Below, piece by piece: positions 1-8,785 of a stretch of 64,000 nucleotides of DNA. The stretch covers positions 62,001 through 126,000 of the forward strand of contig LVZB01000013.1 of assembly GCA_023101485.1 (NCBI GenBank), in the 5' to 3' direction. This DNA comes from Pasteurellaceae bacterium Macca. GTDB lineage: Bacteria; Pseudomonadota; Gammaproteobacteria; Enterobacterales; Pasteurellaceae. Numbering within the stretch: the first letter of the stretch is position 1; every line of letters begins with the position of its first letter. The position numbers and the translations under genes are program-made. The notes beneath the pieces are model-generated. The model ran no database searches. It worked only from the letters and a program-made list of their open reading frames with translations, and was not told where the DNA came from.

Positions 1-291
1 TTGGTGGCTGTCGGGGAGGGCTTGGAGTTGTATTTCCACTTTGGAAAGGAGCAGAGGGTGGCAAAGGGGAATGAGCTCCCACGTTTTTTTCGCGCCTTGA
101 ATACCGGCAATGCGAGCCGTGGCAAAAACATCGCCTTTGTGATGATTACCATTGACAATCATTGCCAGCGTTTCAGGGTTCATGGTGATTAAGGCTTCGG
201 CACGGGCTTCCCGTACGGTATCTTGTTTGCTAGAAACATCCACCATATTGGCTTCGCCATGTTGGTTAATGTGAGTAAAAGAGTGATTCAT
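1..291 (-). CDS. moaC: Cyclic pyranopterin monophosphate synthase MoaC, C-terminus beyond the window
   Basis: The first 97 codons of MoaC are present; the rest lies beyond base 1. MoaC converts the 3',8-cyclic GTP intermediate made by MoaA into cyclic pyranopterin monophosphate in molybdenum cofactor synthesis. Seen in the translation: an N-terminal [15 protein letters not shown] segment, then [24 protein letters not shown] and LIPLCHPL, all close to the E. coli protein, including the conserved KGDV and CHPL stretches around the active site. The ATG at 289-291 is chosen because it gives the usual MoaC N-terminus. It lies 41 bases after moaA on the same strand, so the two are probably one transcript. 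Confidence 0.95.
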   Translation of the reverse strand, partial: MNHSFTHINQHGEANMVDVSSKQDTVREARAEALITMNPETLAMIVNGNHHKGDVFATARIAGIQGAKKTWELIPLCHPLLLSKVEIQLQALPDSHQ

Positions 292-332
292 GATGATTTT
301 GTTCATTATTGAAAAAGGTGGAGAAAAAGAAA

Positions 333-1349
333 TTAGCCACCAATGGAGGCTAAATTGTTGCGAACACCGCTGTCGCCAAGGTGGAGGTAGTGATGTTCTC
401 GCTTGCCTTGTAGGGCAGATTTCAGGCGTTGTTCAAGTTGCAGGTGTTGGCTGTCATCTTGCAGGAGATCCCGTAGATCTACCCCCTCTTCGCCAAATAG
501 GCAGAGGTGTAATTTCCCTGTAGCAGAAACTCTAAGGCGGTTACAACTCGCACAGAAGTTTTTTTCATAGGGCATAATTAAGCCGATTTCCCCTTGATAA
601 TCGGGGTGTTTGAGGATTTTTGCCGGCCCATCGGTGAGATCTCGGGTTTGCAACTGCCAGCCTTCTTGCACAAGGCGTTCTAAAATAGATTGCCCTGAAA
701 GGTGCTGTTGGTGGAAAAAATGATCCATTTCGCCGGTTTCCATTAACTCGATAAAACGCATTTGAATGGGGCGGTGTTGAATCCAACGGAGAAAATCATC
801 AAGATTTTTCGCCGTGTATTGTTTCATCAAGACCGCATTGACTTTCACTTTGGGGTAGCCAATTTCAAAGGCTTTATCAATTCCGCTGAGGATTTCGCCG
901 AGTTTATTTTCCCCGGTGATTAAGTGAAATTCCCGTGGGTCAAGGCTATCGACACTCACATTGAGATGTGTGATACCGGCTTCTTTCCATAACGCCACAT
1001 CTCGAGCCATACGGTAGCCGTTGGTCGTTAAGGCGAGTTGGCGGATGCCTTGGGTTTGGGCAATGGTGTGGGCAATATCGAGGAAATCTTTCCGTAATGT
1101 GGGCTCTCCACCGGTTAAGCGGATTTTTTCCGTGCCGAGGTGTGCGAATGTACGCGCCACACGCTGAATTTCGGGGAGAGTCAGAAAACGTTGCTTGTGT
1201 TCAGGGGGGCGATAGCCATTGGGCAAGCAGTAGTTGCAACGGAAGTTGCATACATCAGTAATCGACAGGCGTAAATAGACGTACTGTCGTTGAAAACGGT
1301 CGATTAAGCCAGTTGGCTCGCCGACATTGCGGATTGGGATAGTTTGCAT
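333..1349 (-). CDS. moaA: GTP 3',8-cyclase MoaA
   Basis: Radical SAM enzyme of 338 residues that starts molybdenum cofactor synthesis by rearranging GTP to 3',8-cyclo-dihydro-GTP. The N-terminal 4Fe-4S motif CNFRCNYC (about residues 34-41) and the radical SAM glycine motif TGGEPTLR are present. A C-terminal [18 protein letters not shown] supplies the second, substrate-binding 4Fe-4S cluster. The protein ends in the Gly-Gly tail that is essential in characterised MoaA proteins. It is first in a moaA-moaC unit, and its leader carries a likely Moco riboswitch. Length and motifs are normal and nothing is broken. Confidence 0.97.
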   Translation of the reverse strand: MQTIPIRNVGEPTGLIDRFQRQYVYLRLSITDVCNFRCNYCLPNGYRPPEHKQRFLTLPEIQRVARTFAHLGTEKIRLTGGEPTLRKDFLDIAHTIAQTQGIRQLALTTNGYRMARDVALWKEAGITHLNVSVDSLDPREFHLITGENKLGEILSGIDKAFEIGYPKVKVNAVLMKQYTAKNLDDFLRWIQHRPIQMRFIELMETGEMDHFFHQQHLSGQSILERLVQEGWQLQTRDLTDGPAKILKHPDYQGEIGLIMPYEKNFCASCNRLRVSATGKLHLCLFGEEGVDLRDLLQDDSQHLQLEQRLKSALQGKREHHYLHLGDSGVRNNLASIGG

Positions 1350-1355
1350 TTGACA

Positions 1356-1476
1356 CCTTTACAAAATGGGTAGGACGGCTCATTTCTAAGCAATCCCTGA
1401 GTGGCATGGCCACTGGCGCCTATTCCATATCCTTAGACTTAGGAAAAGGGGCTCGGTAGTCGAGATAAGTAAATAT
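1356..1476 (-). promoter_or_regulatory. Probable molybdenum cofactor (Moco) riboswitch in the moaA leader
   Basis: The roughly 120 bases before moaA are rich in short inverted repeats on the minus strand. A CTCG/CGAG hairpin lies near 1452-1464 and a strong AGTGGC/GCCACT hairpin near 1400-1414, within a GC-rich segment that reads GGCGCCAGTGGCC. This layout and position fit the Moco RNA motif known before moaA in gamma-proteobacteria including Haemophilus. The assignment rests on location and local sequence feel; I could not align it to the Rfam model. Confidence 0.7.
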
Positions 1477-1585
1477 TGTAAAGGGTAAAAAATAAAAAAA
1501 CAAGGTAACAAACGCCTAGCTAACCAAAGTTTTATAAAAGCAGTTATACTAAGGATCTTTATATCAAGAATAGTGGAGTATCACG

Positions 1586-1984
1586 ATGAAAAACAAATTC
1601 CTTGCCCTTGGGGCGATTAGTGGCTTTTTCTGTATCGCTTTCGGGGCTTTTGCGGCTCACGGCTTAGCCAAAATCCTCGATGCCCAAGCCCTGAGTTGGA
1701 TTGACACGGGCTTAAAATATCAGATGTTTCATACCTTAGCGTTGCTTGCGTTGGGCTTATTCCAAATTGCCAATAGCTCTCAACATCCCCCCGCTTGCCG
1801 TGCCAAAGCCTTTGACCTGATTGGTGGAAGCTGGGTATTAGGGATTGGCTGTTTTAGTGGAAGTCTGTATGCCTTAGCATTCGGGGCGAGTAAGGCGATG
1901 GTGTGGATTACCCCTGTTGGAGGTGTGTTGTTTTTAGTCGGTTGGGCAGTTTTAGCCTATTTAAGTATGGGAAAATCACGCTAA
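1586..1984 (+). CDS. ygdD: DUF423 family inner-membrane protein (YgdD-like)
   Basis: A 132-residue protein made mostly of four hydrophobic segments. The N-terminal [20 protein letters not shown] and the following [17 protein letters not shown] are characteristic of the DUF423 family (E. coli YgdD). Its function is not known. It precedes rlmM by 46 bases on the same strand, the same order as ygdD-rlmM in E. coli, which supports both the family call and co-transcription. The start has a GGAG a few bases upstream. Confidence 0.9.
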   Translation: MKNKFLALGAISGFFCIAFGAFAAHGLAKILDAQALSWIDTGLKYQMFHTLALLALGLFQIANSSQHPPACRAKAFDLIGGSWVLGIGCFSGSLYALAFGASKAMVWITPVGGVLFLVGWAVLAYLSMGKSR

Positions 1985-1993
1985 ACAAGCGGT
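1985..1993 (+). repeat. Apl-type DNA uptake sequence
   Basis: ACAAGCGGT followed by CAAATTTTT, in the ygdD-rlmM gap. Single-copy uptake signal; no inverted partner. Confidence 0.85.
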
Positions 1994-2030
1994 CAAATTT
2001 TTCCCTTTTTTTGTAACGAAAGGAATATCA

Positions 2031-3122
2031 ATGAATAAATTAGCTCTCTATTGTCGAGCTGGCTTTGAAAAAGAAGTGGCGGGAGAAATCACTGAAAAAG
2101 CCGCTGAACGTGGCGTTTTTGGCTTTGCGAGTGTGAAAGAAAATAGCGGTTATGTAATTTTTGAATGCTACCAAACTGGCGAGGCAGATCGCCTTGCCAA
2201 AGAGTTAAAACTCTCGCAGTTGATTTTTGTTCGGCAAATGCTAGTTGTGGGGGATTTATTACAAGAGCTGCCTGAAACGGATCGAATTAGCCCGATTTTA
2301 GACTGCTACCAAGCACTGAATCCGAAAAATGCGGGAGAAGTGGTAGTAGATACGCCGGATACCAACGAAGCGAAGGAACTTTCCCTCTTCTGTCGAAAAT
2401 TTACCGTCCCCCTGCGTAATGCGTTAAAGGCAAAAGGGTGGTTAAAACCGCAATGGATTGCCACTAAAGACAGTGCTAAACAGGGGATTACTCTCCATAT
2501 TTTGTTTATCGGATCGGGGAAATGTTATGTGGGCTATGCTTATAATCATAACCGATCACCTTTTTTAATGGGGATTCCCCGTTTGAAATTCCCATCCGAT
2601 GCACCAAGCCGTTCAACCCTAAAACTTGAAGAGGCAATTTTAAGTTTTATTCCGACGGTTGAAGCTCCCCGTCGTTTAAATGAAAATATGAAAGGGGTCG
2701 ATTTAGGGGCTTGCCCCGGTGGCTGGACTTATCAGCTTGTCAAACGTGGGCTATTTGTTTATGCCGTTGATCACGGCAAAATGGCGGCGAGCTTACATGA
2801 TACGGGGCGTATTGAGCATTGCCCCGAAGATGGTTTTAAATTCCAACCCCCGAAACGCACCACCATTGATTGGCTAGTGTGTGATATGGTGGAACAGCCG
2901 ATGCGGATCAGTAAGCTAATGGCAAAATGGCTGACCAATGGTTGGTGTAAAGAAACGATTTTTAACCTCAAATTACCGATGAAAAAACGTTATCAAGAGG
3001 TGAAGCTCTGTTTAGATTACCTTGCGGAAACCTTACAAAAACAGGGGCTGACTTTTCATATTCAAGCCAAGCATCTCTATCACGATCGTGAAGAGATCAC
3101 CGTGCATATTCAACTCAAATAA
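2031..3122 (+). CDS. rlmM: 23S rRNA 2'-O-ribose methyltransferase RlmM (C2498)
   Basis: Protein of 363 residues that methylates the ribose of C2498 in 23S rRNA using S-adenosylmethionine. The N-terminal half is a THUMP-like RNA-binding region beginning [19 protein letters not shown]. The C-terminal half is a Rossmann methyltransferase, with the SAM-binding loop [15 protein letters not shown] near residues 224-238. The length matches E. coli RlmM (366). The gene follows ygdD and ends in a strong hairpin terminator shared with the converging carbonic anhydrase gene. Confidence 0.96.
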   Translation: MNKLALYCRAGFEKEVAGEITEKAAERGVFGFASVKENSGYVIFECYQTGEADRLAKELKLSQLIFVRQMLVVGDLLQELPETDRISPILDCYQALNPKNAGEVVVDTPDTNEAKELSLFCRKFTVPLRNALKAKGWLKPQWIATKDSAKQGITLHILFIGSGKCYVGYAYNHNRSPFLMGIPRLKFPSDAPSRSTLKLEEAILSFIPTVEAPRRLNENMKGVDLGACPGGWTYQLVKRGLFVYAVDHGKMAASLHDTGRIEHCPEDGFKFQPPKRTTIDWLVCDMVEQPMRISKLMAKWLTNGWCKETIFNLKLPMKKRYQEVKLCLDYLAETLQKQGLTFHIQAKHLYHDREEITVHIQLK

Positions 3123-3134
3123 TCTTTATAACGA

Positions 3135-3166
3135 AAATGCTGAGAAGTGATTCTCAGCATTTTTTT
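3135..3166. terminator. Bidirectional terminator between rlmM and can
   Basis: A perfect 12-base stem (AAATGCTGAGAA, 3135-3146, with TTCTCAGCATTT, 3151-3162) and a GTGA loop, followed by T residues on the plus strand and TTTTCG on the minus strand. It serves converging genes. Confidence 0.9.
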
Positions 3167-3887
3167 AGATTCCTTTTACCTCAGCAGAAAAATCTTCTTT
3201 TAATGCTGTATCGGCAGGCGGGGTATTGGCAAGTTCATCGGCATCGGTTAAGAGCTTGGCAATGGCATTGCGGTAGGTAATTTCAAGGGTCTCTCGGCTC
3301 GTGGCAATCACCCCTTGATCTTTTAAAATACCGTCATTGACATCATAAACCCAGCCGTGAATAGAGAGTTTTTTCCCTCTTGTCCAAGCGGATTTTACAA
3401 TGGAGGATCGCCCGAGGTTATACACCTGTTCGGCGACATTTAAACGAACGAGCATATCCGCCCGTTGATCAGGGGAGAGCTTGCCAATGAGGTGGCTGTG
3501 CTTGAACCAGAGGTCACGAATATGGAGTAGCCAGTTACTAATCAAACCGTGATCTTCCATACCAATCGCCGCTTTTATCCCACCACAATTGGTGTGACCG
3601 CAAATGATAATATGCTCAATATCAAGCACATCAACGGCATATTGCACGACGGACAGGCAGTTGAGATCCGTATGAATTACTAAATTTGCCACATTCCGAT
3701 GTACAAAAAGCTCCCCCGGCCCTAAGCCGGTTAATTTTTCCGCCGGCACTCGGCTGTCGGAACAGCCAATCCAAAGATAGGTCGGTTTTTGATGTTCAGC
3801 TAACTCTTTAAAATAGTCGGATTGTTCATCTTTCATTTGGGTTGCCCAAGCGTGGTTATTGGCAAAAAGGCGTTCAATTTGTTTCAT
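3165..3887 (-). CDS. can: Beta-class carbonic anhydrase, HICA type
   Basis: Zinc enzyme interconverting carbon dioxide and bicarbonate in the cytoplasm; 240 residues. Residue numbering coincides with the crystallised H. influenzae enzyme HICA. Zinc ligands are C42, H98 and C101, with D44 and R46 forming the gating dyad. W39, R64 and Y181, which form the allosteric bicarbonate pocket of HICA, are all present. It is therefore expected to show the same bicarbonate inhibition and pH switch, an inference from conserved residues. It stands alone, with terminators on both sides. Confidence 0.97.
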   Translation of the reverse strand: MKQIERLFANNHAWATQMKDEQSDYFKELAEHQKPTYLWIGCSDSRVPAEKLTGLGPGELFVHRNVANLVIHTDLNCLSVVQYAVDVLDIEHIIICGHTNCGGIKAAIGMEDHGLISNWLLHIRDLWFKHSHLIGKLSPDQRADMLVRLNVAEQVYNLGRSSIVKSAWTRGKKLSIHGWVYDVNDGILKDQGVIATSRETLEITYRNAIAKLLTDADELANTPPADTALKEDFSAEVKGI

Positions 3888-3958
3888 GCTCTACTTATCC
3901 TTCCATGTTAAAGCACGCTATTCTAGCACAGTTGTTTATCTCGTCTTATAAAAACAAA

Positions 3959-3990
3959 AAAGCGAATAACGAGACGTTATTCGCTTTGGT
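3959..3990 (-). terminator. Terminator of cspD
   Basis: A perfect 13-base stem, AAAGCGAATAACG (3959-3971) with CGTTATTCGCTTT (3975-3987), has a three-base loop. On the minus strand it runs into a T-rich tract (TTTTTTGTTTTT), as expected for an intrinsic terminator of cspD. Confidence 0.9.
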
Positions 3991-4009
3991 ATGATAAAGC
4001 TACTCAGTA

Positions 4010-4219
4010 TTATTCGACGATAGGGATAATACGAGAAGCGGATGCGCCTTTATCACCGTTTGAAAATTCAAACTGAACTTTTTGCCCCATTTTGAGTGAG
4101 CGATAGCCATCACCTTCAATGACGGAAAAATGTGCAAAAATGTCGCCGTCAAAAATGTCAGAAGTGATAAAGCCGAAGCCTTTCGCATTGTTGAACCATT
4201 TTACGATACCAATTTCCAT
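4010..4219 (-). CDS. cspD: Cold-shock domain protein, CspD-like
   Basis: A 69-residue single cold-shock domain. MEIGIVKWFNNAKGFGFI contains RNP1-type KGFGFI, and DIFAHFSVI is the RNP2-type segment, both single-stranded nucleic-acid-binding surfaces. The MEIG start fits CspD rather than the CspA start. In E. coli CspD inhibits replication in stationary phase; the same role here is an inference. The ATG at 4217-4219 is preferred over an upstream in-frame ATG because it gives the family N-terminus and has GGAG about ten bases upstream. ClpS/ClpA, neighbours of cspD in E. coli, are not adjacent. Confidence 0.9.
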   Translation of the reverse strand: MEIGIVKWFNNAKGFGFITSDIFDGDIFAHFSVIEGDGYRSLKMGQKVQFEFSNGDKGASASRIIPIVE

Positions 4220-4334
4220 GGGAAGTTTCTCCAACTTGTTAATAAACTGGTTGTAAATATTAGTCAAATTTGTAAAAGCCTCAATCGCTATTTATTAAAA
4301 TTTAGACATAGTTCACAAAATTTCGCACTTTTCA

Positions 4335-4904
4335 TTAAAAAATGCTGGCTTCTAGGCGTAGTTCTCCATTCTCAACCACAACCGCTTTACCAAATTTTTT
4401 GATGAGTGCTTCTTTCGCTTTACTTTCGTCGAGAGTATAAACGGGGTTGGTGTTTAACAGTTGAGATAGCCCTTCAACAATGAGGGGTAAAAAAGTTTGC
4501 ATTTCGGCTTGATATTTTTCAGGCGTAGCTTGCCAACTGTTAAGGCGAATATCGCGTAAATAGAGCGAACCTGTTTGAGGATCATAAAACGGAATGGTGT
4601 CAAAATTAAGGCGAATATCGGCATCATATTTCTTACCCCGAACACGCAATTTGCCATTAATATCACCGAGAATCGCAACACGTTTTTCTGTTGTTCGTCC
4701 AATTTGAGTGGAGAGATTATGTAAGCGATAATCTAATTGAAATAATCCAGGAATGCCGATGCTATCGCTGAGGGGAACTTTTTCACTCAAGCGAGTGGAT
4801 AAATAGTGGTTAATTTCTCCCTCACTAATGCTTAATGGGTTTCCTTGGGCAAAAAGTGGAAGTGTGGCGAAAAAGAGGATGCTGAGTTTGGATAAAATTT
4901 TCAT
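4335..4904 (-). CDS. DUF1439 family periplasmic protein (YceB-like)
   Basis: A 189-residue secreted protein of unknown function. Residues 1-21 (MKILSKLSILFFATLPLFAQ) form a signal peptide. The rest is a mixed alpha/beta domain with the ISEGEINHYLSTRL opening and DIRLNSW strand typical of DUF1439 proteins such as E. coli YceB. YceB is a lipoprotein, but no lipobox cysteine is seen here, so the protein is predicted to be soluble in the periplasm. The ATG at 4902-4904 is chosen because it places the signal peptide at the N-terminus; a longer in-frame start would bury it. Confidence 0.75.
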   Translation of the reverse strand: MKILSKLSILFFATLPLFAQGNPLSISEGEINHYLSTRLSEKVPLSDSIGIPGLFQLDYRLHNLSTQIGRTTEKRVAILGDINGKLRVRGKKYDADIRLNFDTIPFYDPQTGSLYLRDIRLNSWQATPEKYQAEMQTFLPLIVEGLSQLLNTNPVYTLDESKAKEALIKKFGKAVVVENGELRLEASIF

Positions 4905-5009
4905 AAAGGCTCGCTTTATCGTTGGTTTCGTGAGGATAAACAAGGTAGAATGCCTCCCTTTAAGACAGGCAGTGTAAACAGTTTCCACTGTAAATGAAAG
5001 GAAAAATCA

Positions 5010-5144
5010 ATGAAAAAATGGGTATTATGTTTTTTAGTTTTGTTCGCTGTGGGTTGCACAGGAATTAATGGCGGCGCTTCGGTAGGCGGTGGTTCAAATG
5101 GCGTAGGTGTTGGCTTAGGGATTGGTACAGGCATCCGTTTTTAG
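5010..5144 (+). CDS. Small glycine-rich lipoprotein (44 residues)
   Basis: A short gene with AAAGGA spaced well upstream of ATG. The product starts [18 protein letters not shown], a charged N-terminus and hydrophobic core ending in a lipobox-like AVGC, so Cys16 is the likely lipidation site. The 28 residues after it are nearly all Gly, Ser, Val and Asn in a [11 protein letters not shown] pattern, ending in Arg-Phe. Terminal aromatic residues and the alternating pattern hint at outer-membrane association, but no family is recognised. It lies 58 bases before lolA and could share its promoter. Its reality rests on the intact lipobox and ribosome site. Confidence 0.65.
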   Translation: MKKWVLCFLVLFAVGCTGINGGASVGGGSNGVGVGLGIGTGIRF

Positions 5145-5202
5145 TGAACTTTTACCGCTTTGGCTGTTCAAAGTCGCACTTTTACCTCATTTAAGGAAAT
5201 TT

Positions 5203-5841
5203 ATGAAAACATTGATCAAAAAATCGTTTTTCTCGGTGGCGTTACTTTCCCTTAGCTCATGGGCATTTGCCGATCCACAAGCCGTGGCGGAGTTACAAAA
5301 ACGTCTTGAATTAGCCAGCCAATATGGGGCGGATTTCGACCAAACTGTCCGTTCAAGTAAAGGCAAAGAAGTGCAAAAAGGGGCTGGGAAGTTTTATGTT
5401 AAACGCCCGAATTTATTCCGTATGGATACCAAAAGCCCTCAGGATAATTTAATTATTTCTGATGGTTCGACTCTGTGGTTCTATGACCCTTTCATATCAC
5501 AAGTGACTGCAAGTTGGGTAAAAGATGCCGTGGCAAATACCCCTTTTGTATTGCTGACTAGTAATGACCAAAGTCATTGGGATCAATACGATGTGACACA
5601 AAATGTGGATACTTTTGTGTTAAAACCGAAAGCGAAAAAAAGCAATATTAAGCAATTTGATATTCGTGTAAATGCGCAAGGCTTATTAAAAGGATTCAGC
5701 ACCATTGAGCGTGATGGGCAGAGTAATCTTTATGTTCTACGCAATGTCTCCACCGCGAATGTAGCCAATGATCTGTTTAAATTTAGCGTGCCGAAAGGGG
5801 CAGAGTTAGACGATCAACGTAAAAAAGCAAAAAGTAACTAA
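5203..5841 (+). CDS. lolA: Outer-membrane lipoprotein carrier LolA
   Basis: Periplasmic chaperone of 212 residues that takes lipoproteins from LolCDE and delivers them to LolB. It has a signal peptide [23 protein letters not shown] with cleavage before DPQA. Family segments in the mature part include [31 protein letters not shown] and the C-terminal [15 protein letters not shown]. The ATG at 5203 is preferred over an upstream in-frame ATG because it carries the signal peptide and follows AAGGAAA. It is followed by trpR after 56 bases. Confidence 0.95.
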   Translation: MKTLIKKSFFSVALLSLSSWAFADPQAVAELQKRLELASQYGADFDQTVRSSKGKEVQKGAGKFYVKRPNLFRMDTKSPQDNLIISDGSTLWFYDPFISQVTASWVKDAVANTPFVLLTSNDQSHWDQYDVTQNVDTFVLKPKAKKSNIKQFDIRVNAQGLLKGFSTIERDGQSNLYVLRNVSTANVANDLFKFSVPKGAELDDQRKKAKSN

Positions 5842-5843
5842 AT

Positions 5844-5852
5844 ACAAGCGGT
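5844..5852 (+). repeat. Apl-type DNA uptake sequence
   Basis: ACAAGCGGT, then an AT-rich stretch and ATTTTGC one to two helical turns on, in the lolA-trpR gap. Confidence 0.85.
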
Positions 5853-5897
5853 GCAATTTTAGCAAGATTTTGCTATCCCCCGTTTCCCCGAGGTAGT

Positions 5898-6209
5898 ATG
5901 ATGAAAGCCCTTTACAATCAACGAGATCCCCAAGAGTGGCAAGAGTTCTTAGCTCTTTTAAAACAAGCAGTAGCCGAAGATCGGATAGACGCTTTGCTTA
6001 GTATGTTACTCACGGTGGACGAACGTAATGCCCTTGGGCTACGTTTACAGATTGTGCGGGCATTGTTAGATAATCAAACCTCACAACGTGAAATTCAACA
6101 ACAGCTCAACACCAGTGCAGCGACCATTACCCGTGGGTCAAATATGTTAAAAACGGTTGAGCCGGCGACATTAAATTGGGTCAATTTAAAACTCAATGGC
6201 AAAGTCTAA
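5898..6209 (+). CDS. trpR: Trp operon repressor TrpR
   Basis: A 103-residue helical DNA-binding protein that represses tryptophan genes when loaded with L-tryptophan. LLTVDERNALGLRLQIVRALL and the helix-turn-helix SQREIQQQLNTSAATITRGS are typical of TrpR. A likely target operator lies in this window before trpB (52587-52604). The start could be either of two adjacent ATG codons (MMKALYN). The last 14 bases overlap mtgA, so translation is probably coupled, as trpR-mtgA are neighbours in H. influenzae too. Confidence 0.95.
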   Translation: MMKALYNQRDPQEWQEFLALLKQAVAEDRIDALLSMLLTVDERNALGLRLQIVRALLDNQTSQREIQQQLNTSAATITRGSNMLKTVEPATLNWVNLKLNGKV

Positions 6210-6975
6210 AAAATCCCGCAAAAAGTCCTCGTTGCTTCGTAAAATCCGACAATTTTTCACGCCTGATGAAATCACATCGTTAAAATCGTTGGCGTGGTTT
6301 GGATTGAGCCGTCTTGGCATTGCAGTGGGGAGTTTCTATTTCAGTTTAACGCTGATTTTTTCGCTGTTGCCCGTGCCTTTTTCGGCATATATGGTACAAA
6401 AAAAGTTAGAGAGTCTATTTCATCACGAACCTTATGAGATCAACTATCACTGGGTTAGCCTAGATCGCATTAGTTGGACGATGCAAATGGCAGTAATCGC
6501 CGGGGAAGATCAAAAATTTGATTCCCATTTTGGTATTGATTTAAACGCCATTGAAATTGCTCTTAAACGAAATGCAAAATCCAACAAAAAGCCTCGAGGG
6601 GCTTCAACGATTAGCCAACAAACGGTCAAAAATCTCTATTTATGGCATGGTACAAGTTGGGTTAGAAAGAGCATTGAAGTGCCTTTAACTTTTTTAGTGG
6701 AAACGGTGTGGGATAAGCAACGGGTATTAGAGGTTTATTTGAATATTGCAGAGTTTGGCCACGGTATTTTTGGGGTGGAAGCCGCCGCTCGGCACTATTT
6801 TCACAAATCGGCAAAACAGCTGACGTTGGAAGAGTCCGCTTTATTGGCTGCTTCTTTACCGAATCCGTTTTTATATCAAGTAAAACGCCCAAACCACATT
6901 ATGCGAAAACGTCAGGCGTGGATTCTGCGACAGATTCAAAATCTCGGTGGGCAACGCTATTTAGACCGGCTCTAA
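6196..6975 (+). CDS. mtgA: Monofunctional peptidoglycan glycosyltransferase MtgA
   Basis: GT51 enzyme of 259 residues that polymerises lipid II into glycan strands without a transpeptidase domain. One N-terminal membrane segment (about residues 40-60) anchors it in the inner membrane. The catalytic motif GEDQKFDSHFGID contains the general-base Glu, followed by RGASTISQQTVKNLYLW and VLEVYLNIAEFGHGIFGVEAAA, the standard GT51 motifs in order. It overlaps trpR and is followed by a terminator-like hairpin. Confidence 0.96.
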   Translation: MAKSKKSRKKSSLLRKIRQFFTPDEITSLKSLAWFGLSRLGIAVGSFYFSLTLIFSLLPVPFSAYMVQKKLESLFHHEPYEINYHWVSLDRISWTMQMAVIAGEDQKFDSHFGIDLNAIEIALKRNAKSNKKPRGASTISQQTVKNLYLWHGTSWVRKSIEVPLTFLVETVWDKQRVLEVYLNIAEFGHGIFGVEAAARHYFHKSAKQLTLEESALLAASLPNPFLYQVKRPNHIMRKRQAWILRQIQNLGGQRYLDRL

Positions 6976-6990
6976 AATCCCCTTGAACGG

Positions 6991-7026
6991 AAATCCCCGA
7001 GGGCGTAATATCTCGGGGATTTTGAT
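6991..7026 (+). terminator. Hairpin between mtgA and nfsA
   Basis: An 11-base perfect stem (AAATCCCCGAG, 6991-7001, with CTCGGGGATTT, 7012-7022) followed by a few T residues. Probable terminator of trpR-mtgA; the T run is short, so read-through into nfsA is possible. Confidence 0.75.
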
Positions 7027-7042
7027 ATTTAAGGAGATATTT

Positions 7043-7762
7043 ATGCAAAGCAAACCCGTGCTTGAAACAATTTTATCCCACCGTTCTATCCGCAAATTTA
7101 CCAATCAACCCATTCCCTCGGCGATTTTCAACGCTTTAATTGAAGCAGGCAGACGAACTTCAACCTCAAACAATCTTCAATGCGTTTCCATTATTCGCAT
7201 CACCGATCCTGCCATTCGTGAGGGGATTCAACAAGCCTCAGGGATGCGTTATGTCGGGGAATGTGCGGAGTTTTTGCTGTTTTGTATGGATTTCCACAAA
7301 CATCAACAAATTAACCCACAATCTCAACTCGATTGGGCAGAAGTCACGTTAATCGGTGCGTTAGATACCGGCTTAATGGCACAAAATGTGTTAGTGACGG
7401 CGGAATCCTTTGGGCTTGGTGGCGTGTTTATTGGCGCGTTACGCAATCAGATTGAAACTGTGGCGAAGCTGGTTAATTTACCTAGCCACTGTGTGCCCCT
7501 CGTTGGGCTCTGTTTAGGCTACCATGATCAAGATCCACCGCTTAAACCACGCCTACCGCAATCACTGATGTGCTATGAAAATCACTATCCTGAACTTGAT
7601 CAAACCGCGTTGGCAAATTATGAACAAGAAATGATCGCTTACTATCAAGCTCGCTCCGATAAAACATTTAGCTGGGCGGAAACGATTCAAAAAGCCCTAA
7701 ATGAACCCGTTCGCCCACATATTCTCCCCTTCTTACAAAAACAGGGATTTTTACGCCGATGA
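7043..7762 (+). CDS. nfsA: Oxygen-insensitive NADPH nitroreductase NfsA
   Basis: FMN-dependent reductase of 239 residues acting on nitroaromatics and quinones. The N-terminal LSHRSIRKFTNQPIP is the FMN-phosphate-binding stretch of the family. GLGGVFIGALRN and LCLGYHDQDPPLKPRLP are the NfsA/FRP-specific segments. The ATG at 7043 follows AAGGAGAT at ideal spacing; an upstream in-frame ATG lies in the terminator and is rejected. It overlaps rimK by four bases (ATGA), the same pair as in E. coli. Confidence 0.94.
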   Translation: MQSKPVLETILSHRSIRKFTNQPIPSAIFNALIEAGRRTSTSNNLQCVSIIRITDPAIREGIQQASGMRYVGECAEFLLFCMDFHKHQQINPQSQLDWAEVTLIGALDTGLMAQNVLVTAESFGLGGVFIGALRNQIETVAKLVNLPSHCVPLVGLCLGYHDQDPPLKPRLPQSLMCYENHYPELDQTALANYEQEMIAYYQARSDKTFSWAETIQKALNEPVRPHILPFLQKQGFLRR

Positions 7763-8670
7763 AATTTTTGATCCTCTGCCGTGAGCCGCGTTTATATAGC
7801 TGTCAGCGATTACAACAAGCAGCCGAAAAACGGGGCATTGGGGTGGATATTCTCGACCCGAATCGCTTTTTATTGAAGCTCAACGGTGGCACATTTCAGC
7901 TCTACTATCAAGAGGGCGAACATTATCAGAAGCATCGCCCAAAGGGTGAAATCCTCGCTTCCTATCAAGGTATTTTGCCCCGTTTTGGGACGGCAAGTAC
8001 CACCATGGGCTGTCATGTGCTACGGCATTGGGAAATGCAAAATATTGCCGTCTTAAATCGCAGTGAAGCTTTTATCCTTGCTCGGGATAAATGGCAAAGT
8101 TTGCAAGTCTTACAAGGAAAGGGTATTCCAACACCGGATACGTTAATCAGTGGAGAGCTTTATGCTGTGGATGATGCTCTTGCCCAATATCCATTGCCAA
8201 GTGTGATTAAAACCCTGTCAGGATCACAGGGCGTTGGTGTGATGTTAGCCGAAGGGCAGAGTAGTGCGTTAAGTTTGCTTGAAACGCTTAGCGAAGCCAA
8301 GATTCCAACCCTATTACAACGCTTTATCCAAGAAGCCAAAGGGGAAGATATTCGTGCCTTTGTTGTGGGAAATCGAGTGGTGGCAAGTATGCAACGACTG
8401 GGGTGTGACGGCGAGTTCCGTGCCAATATTCACCGCGGCGGAAAAGCGATAAGCATTGAATTAAGCGAAGCGGAACAACGCCTTGCTGTTGAAGCGACTC
8501 GCGCCCTTGGCTTAGATGTGGCGGGGGTCGATTTAATTCGTGCTAAAATGGGTACATTAGTGCTTGAAGTGAATGCCAGCCCGGGGTTAGAGATGATCGA
8601 AACGGTCAGCGGTGTTGATATCGCAGGCTTGATGATTGAGGCACTTTGCCAAAAAAGACAATTAGGCTAA
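7759..8670 (+). CDS. rimK: RimK-type alpha-L-glutamate ligase
   Basis: ATP-grasp enzyme of 303 residues. RimK adds glutamate residues to the C-terminus of ribosomal protein S6. Seen: the N-terminal LYSCQRLQQAAEKRG, the ATP-grasp segment VIKTLSGSQGVGVML, QEAKGEDIRAFVVGNRVVASM, the substrate loop FRANIHRGGKA and the metal-binding LEVNASPGLEMIE. All match the E. coli RimK layout. It is translationally coupled to nfsA. A free-standing uptake sequence follows its stop codon. Confidence 0.93.
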   Translation: MKFLILCREPRLYSCQRLQQAAEKRGIGVDILDPNRFLLKLNGGTFQLYYQEGEHYQKHRPKGEILASYQGILPRFGTASTTMGCHVLRHWEMQNIAVLNRSEAFILARDKWQSLQVLQGKGIPTPDTLISGELYAVDDALAQYPLPSVIKTLSGSQGVGVMLAEGQSSALSLLETLSEAKIPTLLQRFIQEAKGEDIRAFVVGNRVVASMQRLGCDGEFRANIHRGGKAISIELSEAEQRLAVEATRALGLDVAGVDLIRAKMGTLVLEVNASPGLEMIETVSGVDIAGLMIEALCQKRQLG

Positions 8671-8671
8671 A

Positions 8672-8680
8672 ACAAGCGGT
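8672..8680 (+). repeat. Apl-type DNA uptake sequence
   Basis: ACAAGCGGTC followed by AAATTT and then AAATTTTGCAAA, a full extended uptake signal in the rimK-mukF gap. Confidence 0.88.
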
Positions 8681-8785
8681 CAAATTTAGAAGAAATTTTG
8701 CAAATCACGCCCCTTTTCTTTCCCTTAAGGGGCAGTTTTTGCTAGAATGTCGCCTATTTTTGGCATTATTCAACCCTCAATCGCA

